Position numbers and translations under genes: made by a program. The notes beneath the pieces were generated by a model, which ran no database searches, was not told the DNA's origin, and saw only the letters and a list, made by a program, of their open reading frames with translations. Below, one piece after another: positions 52,092 through 60,835 of a DNA stretch of 64,000 nucleotides (the first letter of the stretch is position 1; every line of letters begins with the position of its first letter). The DNA comes from Actinomycetes bacterium (GTDB lineage: Bacteria > Actinomycetota > Thermoleophilia > Solirubrobacterales > 70-9): contig BOKP01000002.1 of assembly GCA_016861045.1 (NCBI GenBank), positions 124,001-188,000 of the forward strand, read 5' to 3'.

Positions 52092-53288
52092 TCAGCCGAG
52101 CAGGCGGGCGGCGGCGGCCTGGCCGCTGCGGATCGCGCCTTCCATGAGCGCGCTCATCTCGCCGCCGAGGTGCTCGCCGGCGAAGGCGATCCTGCCGTGC
52201 CGGCGGCTCAGCTCCGCGACCGCGGCGGCGGGCGGCGCGACCGAATAGGCCGCTCGGGCCCACTCGTCGTCGTCCCAGGTCGAGAGCACCGCCCGACCGG
52301 GGTCGATCTCGAGGTCGGGGCGGAGGGCGGCGAGCCGCTCCGCCCACGGCCCGGGTCCGGAGTCGACCCCGAGCCGCTCGAGCGCCGCCGTCGAGCCCGT
52401 GAAGGCGCTGACGAGCGGCTGCGAGGCGCCCCCGTCCGCGCCGCTCGCCGTCCACGCCCAGTAACGGTCCGGCACCGCGAGCGTGGCGCTTGGCTCGACC
52501 GGCGCCGGCAGCGGCACGAACAGCTTCGCTGCGTGCCCGTAGGCGATCGCGGCGAGCGCGGCGGCGATGGCATCGGGCAGCGCCGGCTCGAACCGGATCG
52601 TCCCGATCACGGTCGCGGGCACGGCGATCAGGCAGCGGTCGGCGACGACCGGGCCGACGTCCGTGCCGACGACCACCCCGTCGCCGCGGGTCGCGATCGC
52701 CCGCACCGGCTCGCCCAGGCGCACGCGCCCGCGGCCGACGGCGTCGGCGAGCGCCTCGGCGAGGAGCTGGTTGCCGCCGGCGATCCCCGGCGCCGGCAGG
52801 TCGCCGACCCGCACGAGCAGCGCGAGCTCGCCGGCCGGGATCAGGTCGGCCGACGCGGCGGCGGAGACCTCGGAGCGGGCGAGGATCGCCTCGCGTGCCC
52901 CTGGCTCGACGTCGAGCGCGGCGAGCAGCTCGCGGACGCTCCTTCCCTCCCACGCCCCGCCCGCGAGCGCGGCGCCGATCGCCTCGACCGCCGCCGCGAG
53001 CGCGCCCGGCGGCACCTCGACCCCGCGCGGTTCGCGCCTGCCGTAGCGCATCCCCTTGTCCCAGAGCCCGAGCCCGAGGCGGTCGGCAAGCGCCCGCAGC
53101 TCGGTGCAGCCGGGAAGGATGAACTCCGCTCCCATCTCGACGACGGCGCCGTTGTCGAGCGTCCGCGAGTGGACGCGCCCGCCGACCCGCCCGCGCGCCT
53201 CGAGCACCACCGGCTCGTGCCCGGCGGCGAGGATCGCGTCCGCCGCGGCGAGCCCGGCGAGCCCGGCGCCGACTACCGCGACGCGCAC
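52092..53288 (-). CDS. Flavin-containing amine oxidase
   Basis: A 398-residue FAD enzyme of the monoamine/polyamine oxidase family. The N-terminal dinucleotide site is VAVVGAGLAGLAAADAIL, followed by LEARGRVGGRVHSRTL (GG motif). The C-terminal FAD segment is RIAFAGEHLGGEMSALMEGAIRSGQAAA. A substrate domain lies between. It starts 4 nt after the potA stop, so it is the last gene of a polyamine uptake operon; putrescine or spermidine oxidation in the cytoplasm is a reasonable inference. No signal peptide is seen. Confidence 0.9.
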   Translation of the reverse strand: MRVAVVGAGLAGLAAADAILAAGHEPVVLEARGRVGGRVHSRTLDNGAVVEMGAEFILPGCTELRALADRLGLGLWDKGMRYGRREPRGVEVPPGALAAAVEAIGAALAGGAWEGRSVRELLAALDVEPGAREAILARSEVSAAASADLIPAGELALLVRVGDLPAPGIAGGNQLLAEALADAVGRGRVRLGEPVRAIATRGDGVVVGTDVGPVVADRCLIAVPATVIGTIRFEPALPDAIAAALAAIAYGHAAKLFVPLPAPVEPSATLAVPDRYWAWTASGADGGASQPLVSAFTGSTAALERLGVDSGPGPWAERLAALRPDLEIDPGRAVLSTWDDDEWARAAYSVAPPAAAVAELSRRHGRIAFAGEHLGGEMSALMEGAIRSGQAAAARLLG

Positions 53289-53292
53289 CCGC

Positions 53293-54420
53293 TCACCGCA
53301 GGACGAGGCAGTTCTCGGGATGCCAGCCCAGCTTGATCTCCATGCCCTCCTCCCAGCGATCGTCGGCGCTGGCGGTGTAGGTCTGCTGCTCGAGCGCCAC
53401 GAGGTGGGCGCCGTGTCCGAGATCGACGGTGATCTGGGTGTTGACCCCGTGGTAGACCCGCGAGACGACGCGACCGCTCATCGAGACCATCCCCGGCTCG
53501 ACGTCCTCGTCGACGGCGATCTTCTCGGGCCGGACCGAGAGCTGGACCGTGTCGCCGGGTCCGCAGCCTTCCGGCAGCGGGGCCGCGATCCGGTCCCCGG
53601 TTGCGACCTTGACCGTTCCCGACCCTTCGACGACCCCTTCGAGCAGGTTCGAGATCCCGATGAAGCCGGCGACGAACTCCTCGGTCGGATGCTCGTAGAC
53701 GTCCTCCGGCGCCCCGCACTGCGCGACCCGGCCCTCGCTCATCACCGCGATCCGGTCCGACATCGACAGCGCCTCCTCCTGGTCGTGGGTCACGTACACG
53801 AACGTGATCCCGACCTCGCGCTGGATCTGCTTGAGCTCGACCTGCATCTGTCGCCGCAGCTTCAGGTCGAGGGCGCCGAGCGGCTCGTCGAGCAGGAGCA
53901 CCGCGGGATGGTTGACGAGGGCCCGCGCCAGGGCGACGCGCTGCCGCTGCCCGCCGGAGAGCTCCGACGGCCGCGACTTCGCGCGGTTGCCGAGGCTGAC
54001 GAGCTCGAGCGCGTCGGCCACCCGGCGCTCGATCTCGTCCTTGGGGACCTTGCGGCGCTTGAGCCCGAAGGCCACGTTGCCGGCAACGTCCAGATGCCCG
54101 AACAGGGCGTAGCTCTGGAAGACCATGTTGACGTTGCGCTCGTACGGCGGCACGTCCTCGACCGGCTCGCCCTCGAGCAGGATCCGCCCCTCGGTCGGCA
54201 CCTCGAAGCCGGCGAGCATCCGCAGCGTCGTCGTCTTGCCGCAGCCGGAGGGACCGAGCAGCGAGAAGAACTCGCCCTTCGCGATCGTCAGGTCGATCGC
54301 GTCGACCGCGGTGAAGTCGCCGAAGCGCTTCGTCACGCTCTCGAGCCGGATCGCCTCGCCGTCGCCGCCGTCGCCGGTTCCGCCGGCAGGCTCGACCGGC
54401 TCCACAGTCGCCCCTTCCAT
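53293..54420 (-). CDS. potA: Spermidine/putrescine ABC transporter ATPase
   Basis: A 375-residue ATPase. It has Walker A GPSGCGKTTT, Q-loop VFQSYALFGH, signature LSGGQRQRVALARAL, Walker B VLLLDEPLGALD and H-loop VTHDQEEALSMSD. The C-terminal 120 residues are a TOBE domain (LSVRPEKIAVD). A 20-residue Gly/Glu-rich N-terminus precedes the domain. The ATG overlaps the potC stop (ATGA). Confidence 0.95.
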   Translation of the reverse strand: MEGATVEPVEPAGGTGDGGDGEAIRLESVTKRFGDFTAVDAIDLTIAKGEFFSLLGPSGCGKTTTLRMLAGFEVPTEGRILLEGEPVEDVPPYERNVNMVFQSYALFGHLDVAGNVAFGLKRRKVPKDEIERRVADALELVSLGNRAKSRPSELSGGQRQRVALARALVNHPAVLLLDEPLGALDLKLRRQMQVELKQIQREVGITFVYVTHDQEEALSMSDRIAVMSEGRVAQCGAPEDVYEHPTEEFVAGFIGISNLLEGVVEGSGTVKVATGDRIAAPLPEGCGPGDTVQLSVRPEKIAVDEDVEPGMVSMSGRVVSRVYHGVNTQITVDLGHGAHLVALEQQTYTASADDRWEEGMEIKLGWHPENCLVLR

Positions 54421-55304
54421 CAGCCGCCCTCCTGTCCTGTCAGCACCTTGATTCCGCTCTCCCTGCGGCCGAAGAGCCTCGGCAGCAGCACCGCCGCGAC
54501 GATCGCCGTCAGCGACACGACCATCATCAGCGTCCCGATCGCGTTGATCGTCGGCGAGACCCCGAACCGGATCGCCGACCAGATCCGCACCGGCAGCGGC
54601 TGCACGTCCTCCCCGGTCGTGAAGAAGGAGAGGACGAAGTCGTCGAACGACAGCGCGAAGGTGAGCAGCCCGGCGGCGACGATCGCCGGCCACAGGCCCG
54701 GCACGAGGACGAGCCGGACCGCCTGCAGGCGGGTCGCGCCGAGGTCCATCGCCGCCTGCTCCACCTCGTCCCCCATCGAGGCGAGGCGGCCGCGCACGAC
54801 CACCGTCACGTACGAGATCGAGAACGTGATGTGGGCGATCACGATCGTCCAGAACGAGAGCTGGATCCCGAGCTGCGAGAACAGCAGCAGCGCCGAGATC
54901 CCGGCGACGATCTCGGGGGTCACGAGCGGAACCAGCATCAGGATGTTGGCGGCGGGGCTCCAGCGCGTCCGCGCGCGGACGAGCCCGATCGCCAGCGCCG
55001 TCCCGATGACGGTCGCGATGACCATCGTGATCGCCGCGATCGACAGCGAGACGAACAGCGACTCGCGCAGGGTCTCGTCGCTGAGGAAGTCGCGGTACCA
55101 CTGCAGCGAGAAGCCCCGAAACGACTGCAGCGACTTGACCGAGTTGAACGAGAAGAGGACGACGACCGCGATCGGGACGAATAGGTACAGGTACACGAGC
55201 CAGCTGTAGACGCGCAGGAAGCGCGGCTTGTCGAAGCCCTCCTCGTCCCGGCGGGCGCGGCGCCGGGAGCCGAGCCGCGGACCGGTTGCGGTCGCGCCGC
55301 TCAC
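54420..55304 (-). CDS. potC: Spermidine/putrescine ABC transporter permease
   Basis: A 294-residue inner-membrane subunit with six helices after a basic N-terminus. The EAA loop that contacts PotA is EQAAMDLGATRLQAVRLVLVP. FSFDDFVLSFFTTG near helix 5 is typical of PotC. The start at 55304 overlaps potB by 4 nt. Confidence 0.93.
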   Translation of the reverse strand: MSGATATGPRLGSRRRARRDEEGFDKPRFLRVYSWLVYLYLFVPIAVVVLFSFNSVKSLQSFRGFSLQWYRDFLSDETLRESLFVSLSIAAITMVIATVIGTALAIGLVRARTRWSPAANILMLVPLVTPEIVAGISALLLFSQLGIQLSFWTIVIAHITFSISYVTVVVRGRLASMGDEVEQAAMDLGATRLQAVRLVLVPGLWPAIVAAGLLTFALSFDDFVLSFFTTGEDVQPLPVRIWSAIRFGVSPTINAIGTLMMVVSLTAIVAAVLLPRLFGRRESGIKVLTGQEGG

Positions 55305-56158
55305 GCGCCCTCCGCCGCGACCGGATCGCGGGCCTCGCGCGCCGCCGAGCGCAGGTAGCCGAACATCCAGATCGACAGGAAGAGCATCATCACGACGGTC
55401 AGCGACGAGCCGAACGGCCAGTTGCTGGCGGTGAAGAACTGCTCCTGGATCAGGTTCCCGACCATGTAGGTGTCGGGCCCGCCGAGGAGCTGGGCGGCGA
55501 CGAAGTCGCCGACGGCGGGCAGGAACACGAGCACGCAGCCGGCGAGGATGCCCTGCTTGGTCTGCGGCAGCGTGACGTGCAGGAAGACCCGAGCCGGCGT
55601 CCCGAACAGGTCCTTGCCGGCCTCGATCAGCGAGCCGTCCATGCGCTCGAGCGAAGCGTAGATGGGCAGGATCATGAACACGAGGTAGCCGTAGACGAGG
55701 CCGCCGATCACCGCGTAGGGCGTGTTCACGAACTGGATCTCGGAGATGCCGACGTCGCCGAGGAGGCTGTTCAGCAGCCCCTCGTCGGCGAGCAGCGCGA
55801 CCCAGGCGTAGGTGCGGACGAGGTAGTTGACGAAGAACGGGATCACGAGCATCGCGATCAGCAGGTGCTTGTGGCGGCCGCCGTAGCGGGCGATGTAGTA
55901 GGCGATCGGATAGCCGAGCAGCAGGCAGATCGCCGCGGTCGCCAGCGCGTACCCGATCGACCGCAGCAGCACCGGGATGTAGAGCGGGTCGAAGGCGTCG
56001 GCGTAGTTGTCGAGCCTGAACGCGTAGACGGCGCGCCCGAGGTCGTCGGTGTAGCCGAACGAGAGCGCCAGGACGAGGCAGATCGGGACGACGAAGAGCA
56101 GGAAAAGCCAGAGCCCGCCGGGGAGCAGGAACCGCGACCAGAAGCCGTGCTCGCTCAT
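55301..56158 (-). CDS. potB: Spermidine/putrescine ABC transporter permease
   Basis: A 285-residue inner-membrane subunit with six helices. The EAA motif is EAGKDLFGTPARVFLHVTLP, and PFFVNYLVRTYAW is the PotB hallmark before it. The ATG at 56158 lies just after the potD stop, with GAGGG as ribosome binding site within the stop region. Confidence 0.94.
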   Translation of the reverse strand: MSEHGFWSRFLLPGGLWLFLLFVVPICLVLALSFGYTDDLGRAVYAFRLDNYADAFDPLYIPVLLRSIGYALATAAICLLLGYPIAYYIARYGGRHKHLLIAMLVIPFFVNYLVRTYAWVALLADEGLLNSLLGDVGISEIQFVNTPYAVIGGLVYGYLVFMILPIYASLERMDGSLIEAGKDLFGTPARVFLHVTLPQTKQGILAGCVLVFLPAVGDFVAAQLLGGPDTYMVGNLIQEQFFTASNWPFGSSLTVVMMLFLSIWMFGYLRSAAREARDPVAAEGA

Positions 56159-56162
56159 GCCC

Positions 56163-57290
56163 TCAGCTCGCCTTGACCTCGGTCCACACCTGGTTCCAGA
56201 GCGCCCGGTCCTCGGCGTTGTCGAGCCGGTACTCCATGCCGCCGTCGCCGAGCTCCTCGATGTCGACGTCGATCGAGGGCTCGTCCTTGACGAGGCCGGC
56301 GAACGCCTGCTTGCCGCCCTCGACGGGCTGCGGGTAGCCGTTCCACGTCACGTTCTGGGCGGCGTTGTCGGGCTCGATGATCCAGTCCATGAACTTGAGG
56401 GCGGTGCCGGGCGAGCGGGCGGTGATCGGGATGCACATCAGGTCGGAGCCGACCGGCACCCCCTCCTTGCAGGTCTCGTAGCTGAAGTCCTCGGGGTTGT
56501 CGACCTGGTTGCGGACGTTGACGATGTCCCCGTTCCAGGCCTGGTGGATGACGGCGCTGCCGTTGACGAGGTTTTGGACCGAGTTCGTCGAGATCCCGCG
56601 CGCGAACTCCTTCTGCTCGAGCAGCGTCTGCTTCGAGACCTCGAGCTGGTTCGGGTCGGCGGTGTTGAGGTCCCAGCCGTTGAGCAGGTTCGCCTCCCCG
56701 ATCGCCTCCTGGAAGTCGTCGAGGATGAACATCTTGCCGGCGCCGTCGGGGTTGGTCAGGTCGTTCCAGGAGCCGGCCATCCCGCTGACGACGTCGTTGC
56801 GCCAGGCGATCCCCGTCGTGTAGTAGGCGTAGGGGATCGTGTACTCGTTGTTCGGGTCCCACCAGCCGCCGTCGTAGAAGGACGAGATGCCGTCGGCGTG
56901 CGCGAGGCTGTCGCGGTGGAAGCGGTGCAGCAGCCCTTCCTGCTGAAGCCGGAACGCGTACTCCGTCGAGGGCCAGATCAGGTCGTAGTGGCCGCCGGCG
57001 CGGAGCTTGGTGACCATCGCCTCGAGGTTGTCGAAGTTGACCTCGTTGACGGCGACCCCGTACTTCTCGCTGAACCGCTTCTTGATGTCGGGGTCCATGT
57101 ACTGCGCCCAGTTGTAGAGCAGGATGTCGCCGTCGATCTCGGGCTTGACCGCGGCCGTGCTCTCCGGCTTCTCGATCGGGCGGGAGACCGTGCAGCCCCC
57201 GAGCGCCCCGAGCCCGTAGAGGCCGAGGGCGCCGCCGGCACCGGCGCGCAGGAGCTGGCGCCGGCTCAGCCGCGGGTCGAGCGCGCTCAT
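56163..57290 (-). CDS. potD: Polyamine-binding lipoprotein
   Basis: A 375-residue solute-binding protein. The N-terminus combines a twin-arginine-like SRRQLLRAG (RR at 10-11) with a lipobox LGGC (C33), so it is probably exported by Tat and lipidated. The mature part has LYNWAQYMDPDI, DLIWPSTEYAFRL, IPYAYYTTGIAW and QAWNGDIVNV, the PotD/PotF ligand-site pattern with conserved Trp and Asp. It is the second gene of the operon and overlaps the tetR stop by ATGA. Confidence 0.94.
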   Translation of the reverse strand: MSALDPRLSRRQLLRAGAGGALGLYGLGALGGCTVSRPIEKPESTAAVKPEIDGDILLYNWAQYMDPDIKKRFSEKYGVAVNEVNFDNLEAMVTKLRAGGHYDLIWPSTEYAFRLQQEGLLHRFHRDSLAHADGISSFYDGGWWDPNNEYTIPYAYYTTGIAWRNDVVSGMAGSWNDLTNPDGAGKMFILDDFQEAIGEANLLNGWDLNTADPNQLEVSKQTLLEQKEFARGISTNSVQNLVNGSAVIHQAWNGDIVNVRNQVDNPEDFSYETCKEGVPVGSDLMCIPITARSPGTALKFMDWIIEPDNAAQNVTWNGYPQPVEGGKQAFAGLVKDEPSIDVDIEELGDGGMEYRLDNAEDRALWNQVWTEVKAS

Positions 57291-57946
57291 GCCGCCCCCG
57301 CCATCGCCGGGCCGATGCGCAGGCTCGAGCCGACCACGGCCTCGGCGTGATCGAGCAGGATCGAGGCCATCGCCTCCTCGGTCAGGCCCGGGTCCTCGAG
57401 CGTCGCCTGGACGCTGAGCCCGTCCATCAGCGCCGCCAGCGAGAGGGCCGCCCGGTCGGGATCGACGCTCGCGTCGAACTCCCCTGCGGCGCGGCCCGCG
57501 CTGATCACCTCGGCAAGGAGCCCCCGCCACTGATCGTCGCGGCGGAGCCGGTCGCGGGCGGCGACGGGATCGTGGAGCGAGCGCGCCCAGAGCTCGACCC
57601 AGAGATCGATCCGGCTCTCGGCCGCGGTCGCCTCGATCAGGAGCCTGAGCTTCTCGGTCGCCGTCGCGGCCCGGTCGAGGCGCTCGCCGACCCGCTCGGC
57701 GAAGTCCTCCTCGTCGGCGATCAGCGCCGCGGTCAGGAGCCGCTCACGGGTCTCGAACCAGTAGAGGACAGCCGCCGGGCTCGTGCCGGCGCGCTCGGCG
57801 ACGTCGCTGATCCGCGTCGCCGTGAGGCCGCGCTCGATGATCACCGCCGCCGCCGCCTCGAGGATCTGCGGCTTGCGCACGTGATCGATCGCCGGTCGCG
57901 GGCTCACCGCCGCCGCGCGCTCCTCGCTCGCTCCATCGGCCCTCAC
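57287..57946 (-). CDS. TetR family regulator of the pot operon
   Basis: A 219-residue regulator. The HTH is at about residues 27-72 (ILEAAAAVIIERGLTATRIS, VAERAGTSPAAVLYWFETRERLL). The C-terminal ligand domain contains LWVELWARSLHDP, frequent in regulators of the betaine/polyamine group such as BetI and PuuR-like TetRs. The GTG has GGAGGAG upstream. A perfect palindrome at 57964-57977 lies just before it. It is the first gene of the operon, so autoregulation by polyamines is likely. Confidence 0.9.
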   Translation of the reverse strand: MRADGASEERAAAVSPRPAIDHVRKPQILEAAAAVIIERGLTATRISDVAERAGTSPAAVLYWFETRERLLTAALIADEEDFAERVGERLDRAATATEKLRLLIEATAAESRIDLWVELWARSLHDPVAARDRLRRDDQWRGLLAEVISAGRAAGEFDASVDPDRAALSLAALMDGLSVQATLEDPGLTEEAMASILLDHAEAVVGSSLRIGPAMAGAA

Positions 57947-57963
57947 CTCTCCTCCACGAAAGC

Positions 57964-57977
57964 TGAACCGCGGTTCA
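57964..57977. promoter_or_regulatory. TetR operator of the pot operon
   Basis: TGAACCGCGGTTCA is a perfect 14-bp palindrome. TAGGTT next to it on the minus strand (57978-57983) may be the -10, so a bound dimer would block the start of transcription. Confidence 0.65.
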
Positions 57978-58017
57978 ACCTACTCGCGGCGGCCGCGCCG
58001 CGCAACCGACAACCGTT

Positions 58018-58677
58018 TCAGCCTTCGAGCCGCCCGGGATCGATCCCGAGCGCTCCCGCGAGCTGCGCCGCAACGAGCCGGCGGGCGTCGTCGACGTCCA
58101 TCCCGGGATCGCCGAGCATCGCCCGCACGCCGGCGCCGTCGAGCAGCGCGACGGCGAGCTCGGCGGCGCCCTCGACGTCGACGTCCGCCCCGAGCTCGCC
58201 GCTTTCGACCCCCGCCGTGATCAGGCCGGTCATCCAGGTCCGGTAGCGCTCGTACATCCGCGCCGCGACCGGGCGCAGGCCGGGCTCGCGCACGGCGCGG
58301 ATCCAGAGCTCGACCCAGAGCACCCATTCGCGCTCCTGGCGACCGGGATAGGGCAGGCTCTCGCGGATCGCCGCGGCGAGCGCGTCGAGGGCGCTCCCGC
58401 CCCGGGCTGCATCGCCACCCCCTGCCCCGTCGCCGTCGCCGAAGCGCTCGTCGCCGGCCTGCTCGAACGAGTGGACCAGGGCCTGCTCGAGGAGATCCTC
58501 GCGGGTCGAGAAGTAGTGGTGGACGAGCGAGGTCGATGCGCCGGCGCGCTGGGCGACCCGGGCGATCCGGACCTCCTCGATCCCCTCGGCGGCGATCAGC
58601 TCGCAGGCCGCCTCGAGGATCCGCGTCGCGGCGGGGGGATCCTGCTCGGCGGCGGGGGTGGGATCATCGGGGCTCAT
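58018..58677 (-). CDS. TetR family regulator
   Basis: A 219-residue regulator with HTH at about residues 18-62 (ILEAACELIAAEGIEEVRIA, VAQRAGASTSLVHHYFSTREDLL) and a ligand domain with WVLWVELWIRAVREPGLRP. It is similar in layout to the neighbouring TetR, perhaps a paralogue. The ATG lies exactly 6 nt after TACCGT (58684-58689), so it should be leaderless. It is divergent from the cupin gene and is the likely regulator of the 58.7-64 kb catabolic genes. Confidence 0.88.
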   Translation of the reverse strand: MSPDDPTPAAEQDPPAATRILEAACELIAAEGIEEVRIARVAQRAGASTSLVHHYFSTREDLLEQALVHSFEQAGDERFGDGDGAGGGDAARGGSALDALAAAIRESLPYPGRQEREWVLWVELWIRAVREPGLRPVAARMYERYRTWMTGLITAGVESGELGADVDVEGAAELAVALLDGAGVRAMLGDPGMDVDDARRLVAAQLAGALGIDPGRLEG

Positions 58678-58733
58678 TCGCCCACGGTATCGGCGCCGCG
58701 GGCCGGATCGGCGTAACCGTAAGAGGAGGGTCG

Positions 58734-59174
58734 ATGGGCTACAGGCTGTTGCGGGCGGAGGAGGCGCACTGGCGCCCCTCGAACCAGATGGGCGTGCTCA
58801 ACACCGACCTCGGCCGCCAGCTCGGCACCGAGACGCTCGGCGCCCGGCTCTGGCGGATCGCGCCCGGGCAGGCGTCAACCAGGCATCGCCACTACGAAAC
58901 GACCGAGATCTACGTCCTGCTCGAGGGCACCGGGCGGATCAGGATCGGCGACGAGGTCCTGACGCTGGGCCCGCTCGACTCCCTGCTCGCCGAGCCCGAC
59001 ACCGTCCGCCAGCCCTTCAACGACACCGACGCCGACCAGCTCTGGCTGGTGATGGGCGCCCCGAACGAGGCGGTCGCGAGCACCCTGGAGATGACGCCGG
59101 AGATGCTCGCCCACATGTACCCCGACGGCCCGAAGGCGCTGCCGCCGGAGCTCGGCGGCGGCACCCTCGACTAG
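58734..59174 (+). CDS. Cupin domain protein
   Basis: A 146-residue single-cupin protein. Motif 1 is HRHYETTEIYVLLEGTGRIRIGD (two His and a Glu as metal ligands) and motif 2 is in DTVRQPFNDTDADQLWLV, where the usual His is not obvious. It could be a sugar isomerase-like or amine-metabolism enzyme; no substrate can be given. The ATG has AGGAGGG 4-5 nt upstream, in contrast to the leaderless neighbour. Its stop shares CTAG with the convergent FAD gene. Confidence 0.85.
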   Translation: MGYRLLRAEEAHWRPSNQMGVLNTDLGRQLGTETLGARLWRIAPGQASTRHRHYETTEIYVLLEGTGRIRIGDEVLTLGPLDSLLAEPDTVRQPFNDTDADQLWLVMGAPNEAVASTLEMTPEMLAHMYPDGPKALPPELGGGTLD

Positions 59175-60760
59175 CCCCCCAGGATCGCGGCGGCAGCGTT
59201 GCGGCCGTTGGTGGCGATGACGCTGCCGCCGGGATGGGTGGCGGCGCCGCAGAGCCAGAACCCGGGGACCGGGGTCCGCGGACTGAGGCGGTTCTCCCAC
59301 ATCTGCTCCGGCAGGACCGAGCCCTGGAAGATCTGCCCGCCGCTGAGCCCGACCCGCGCCTCGATGTCGGGCGTGCCGAGCACCTCGTAGTCGATCAGCC
59401 GGTCGCGGATCCCCGGCGCGAAGCGGTCGATCAGGTCGAGGATCGACTGCCCGACCTCGTCGCGGCGGGCCGCCCAGCCACCGTTCAGCTCGTAGGGGGC
59501 GTACTGGGCGAAGACCGTCATCGAGTGCTTTCCGGCGGGCGCCGGGCTCGGGTCGAAGCCGGTCTGCGTGTAGACCTCGGCGAAGCCGATCCCGGGCTCG
59601 CCCCCGCGGCAGCCCTCGAACGCGGCCTGGGCGGCGTCGATCCCGTCGGTGAGCTCGATCATCGCCCGCGCCGGCCAGGTCTCGCCGGCGGCGGCGCTCC
59701 AGTCGGGGAGCTCCTCGAGCGCGGCGTTGAGCTTGACCACCGGGCTGCGCACGTCCCAGGCCTCGAGCCGCTCGCGGTAGCCGCGGTCGAACGAGTCGAT
59801 CGTGGCCGCGCCGAGCAGCTGGAGGGCGACCTTCGGGTCGGCGTTGCAGACGACGTCGGCGGCGCGGATCACCGTCCCGTCCTCGAGCTCGACGCCCTCG
59901 CCGGGGATGATCCGGGCGACCGGAACGCCGCAGGCGAGCGTCGCCCCGGCCTCGCGCGCCGCGTCGGCGATGGCGAAGCTGACCATTCCCATCCCGCCCT
60001 CGACGTAGGCCCAGTTCGAGCCGCGGCCGTCGAGGTCTCCCTGGTGGTGCATGAGCTTGACCGACGCGGTACCGGGATCGCGCGGTCCCGCCCAGGTCCC
60101 GATCACGCCGCCGCCGAACAGCGCGTCGTGGAGGCGCTGGTCGCGGAAGTGGTCGTCCATCACCTCGGCGACCGAGGCCGCAAAGACCAAGTCGATCAGC
60201 TCGCGACGACCGCCGAGCATGGTCTCGATCGAAGCCCGGTCGGGCGAGTCGCCCTCCCAGGCGTCGCGCCCGCCGGTCCGGAGCAGCCGTCGCGCCTCGT
60301 CATAAAGCCTCTGGTGGCGCCAGTAGCCGTCGATGTCGGCGGCGGAGACGCCGAGCGCCTCGAGGCTCCGCTGCGTCTGCGCGTCGTCGACGAACTGGCC
60401 GAGCGAGCCGCCGTCGGCGAACGGGATCCACAGGTTCGGATCGGCGAGCCACCAGCGGAGGCCGCGCCGCTGCAGGTCGAGCTCGTCGATCACCTTCTGG
60501 TCGAGCAGGCCAAGGACGTAGGCGCAGGGGCTGACCTGGAAGCGCTCGTCGGCGAACGGCCGCTCCAGCGTGCAGGCGCCGCCGAGCCGCTCGCGGCGCT
60601 CGAGCACCAGGGCCGAGCGCCCGGCCCGGGCCAGGTAAGCCGCCGCGGTGAGGCCGTTGTGGCCGCCGCCGACGACAACGGCGTCCCAGTCGCGCGAGGC
60701 CAGCTCGGCGACCGTCATCGGCAGGCCGACCGCACCGAGCCGGGCCGCGATCTCGTTCAT
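59171..60760 (-). CDS. Phytoene-desaturase-like FAD oxidoreductase (PYROXD2 group)
   Basis: A 529-residue enzyme. The FAD site is AVVVGGGHNGLTAAAYLARAG, then RLGGACTLERPF, and at the C-terminus FWLCGAATHPGGSVIATNGRNAA. This G-G-G-H-N-G pattern is that of PYROXD2/CrtI-like proteins in catabolic clusters, not of carotenoid desaturases; no carotenoid genes are near. The reaction is unknown. Start choice is open: ATG at 60760 or the later ATG before TVAELASRDWD, since the first 40 nt after TAGGCT also contain a six-codon upstream frame. Confidence 0.87.
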   Translation of the reverse strand: MNEIAARLGAVGLPMTVAELASRDWDAVVVGGGHNGLTAAAYLARAGRSALVLERRERLGGACTLERPFADERFQVSPCAYVLGLLDQKVIDELDLQRRGLRWWLADPNLWIPFADGGSLGQFVDDAQTQRSLEALGVSAADIDGYWRHQRLYDEARRLLRTGGRDAWEGDSPDRASIETMLGGRRELIDLVFAASVAEVMDDHFRDQRLHDALFGGGVIGTWAGPRDPGTASVKLMHHQGDLDGRGSNWAYVEGGMGMVSFAIADAAREAGATLACGVPVARIIPGEGVELEDGTVIRAADVVCNADPKVALQLLGAATIDSFDRGYRERLEAWDVRSPVVKLNAALEELPDWSAAAGETWPARAMIELTDGIDAAQAAFEGCRGGEPGIGFAEVYTQTGFDPSPAPAGKHSMTVFAQYAPYELNGGWAARRDEVGQSILDLIDRFAPGIRDRLIDYEVLGTPDIEARVGLSGGQIFQGSVLPEQMWENRLSPRTPVPGFWLCGAATHPGGSVIATNGRNAAAAILGG

Positions 60761-60835
60761 GCGGCATCGCCACCCATCGCCGGCGAGCCTAGTGGCGACG
60801 GCCTCGTTCGCCGCGTCCGCACCGGCTCCGGTGCC

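Noticed and set aside
59171-60760. Carotenoid biosynthesis (CrtI) reading of the FAD gene
   Set aside because: The motif pattern fits PYROXD2-like oxidoreductases and there are no crtB or crtE genes nearby.
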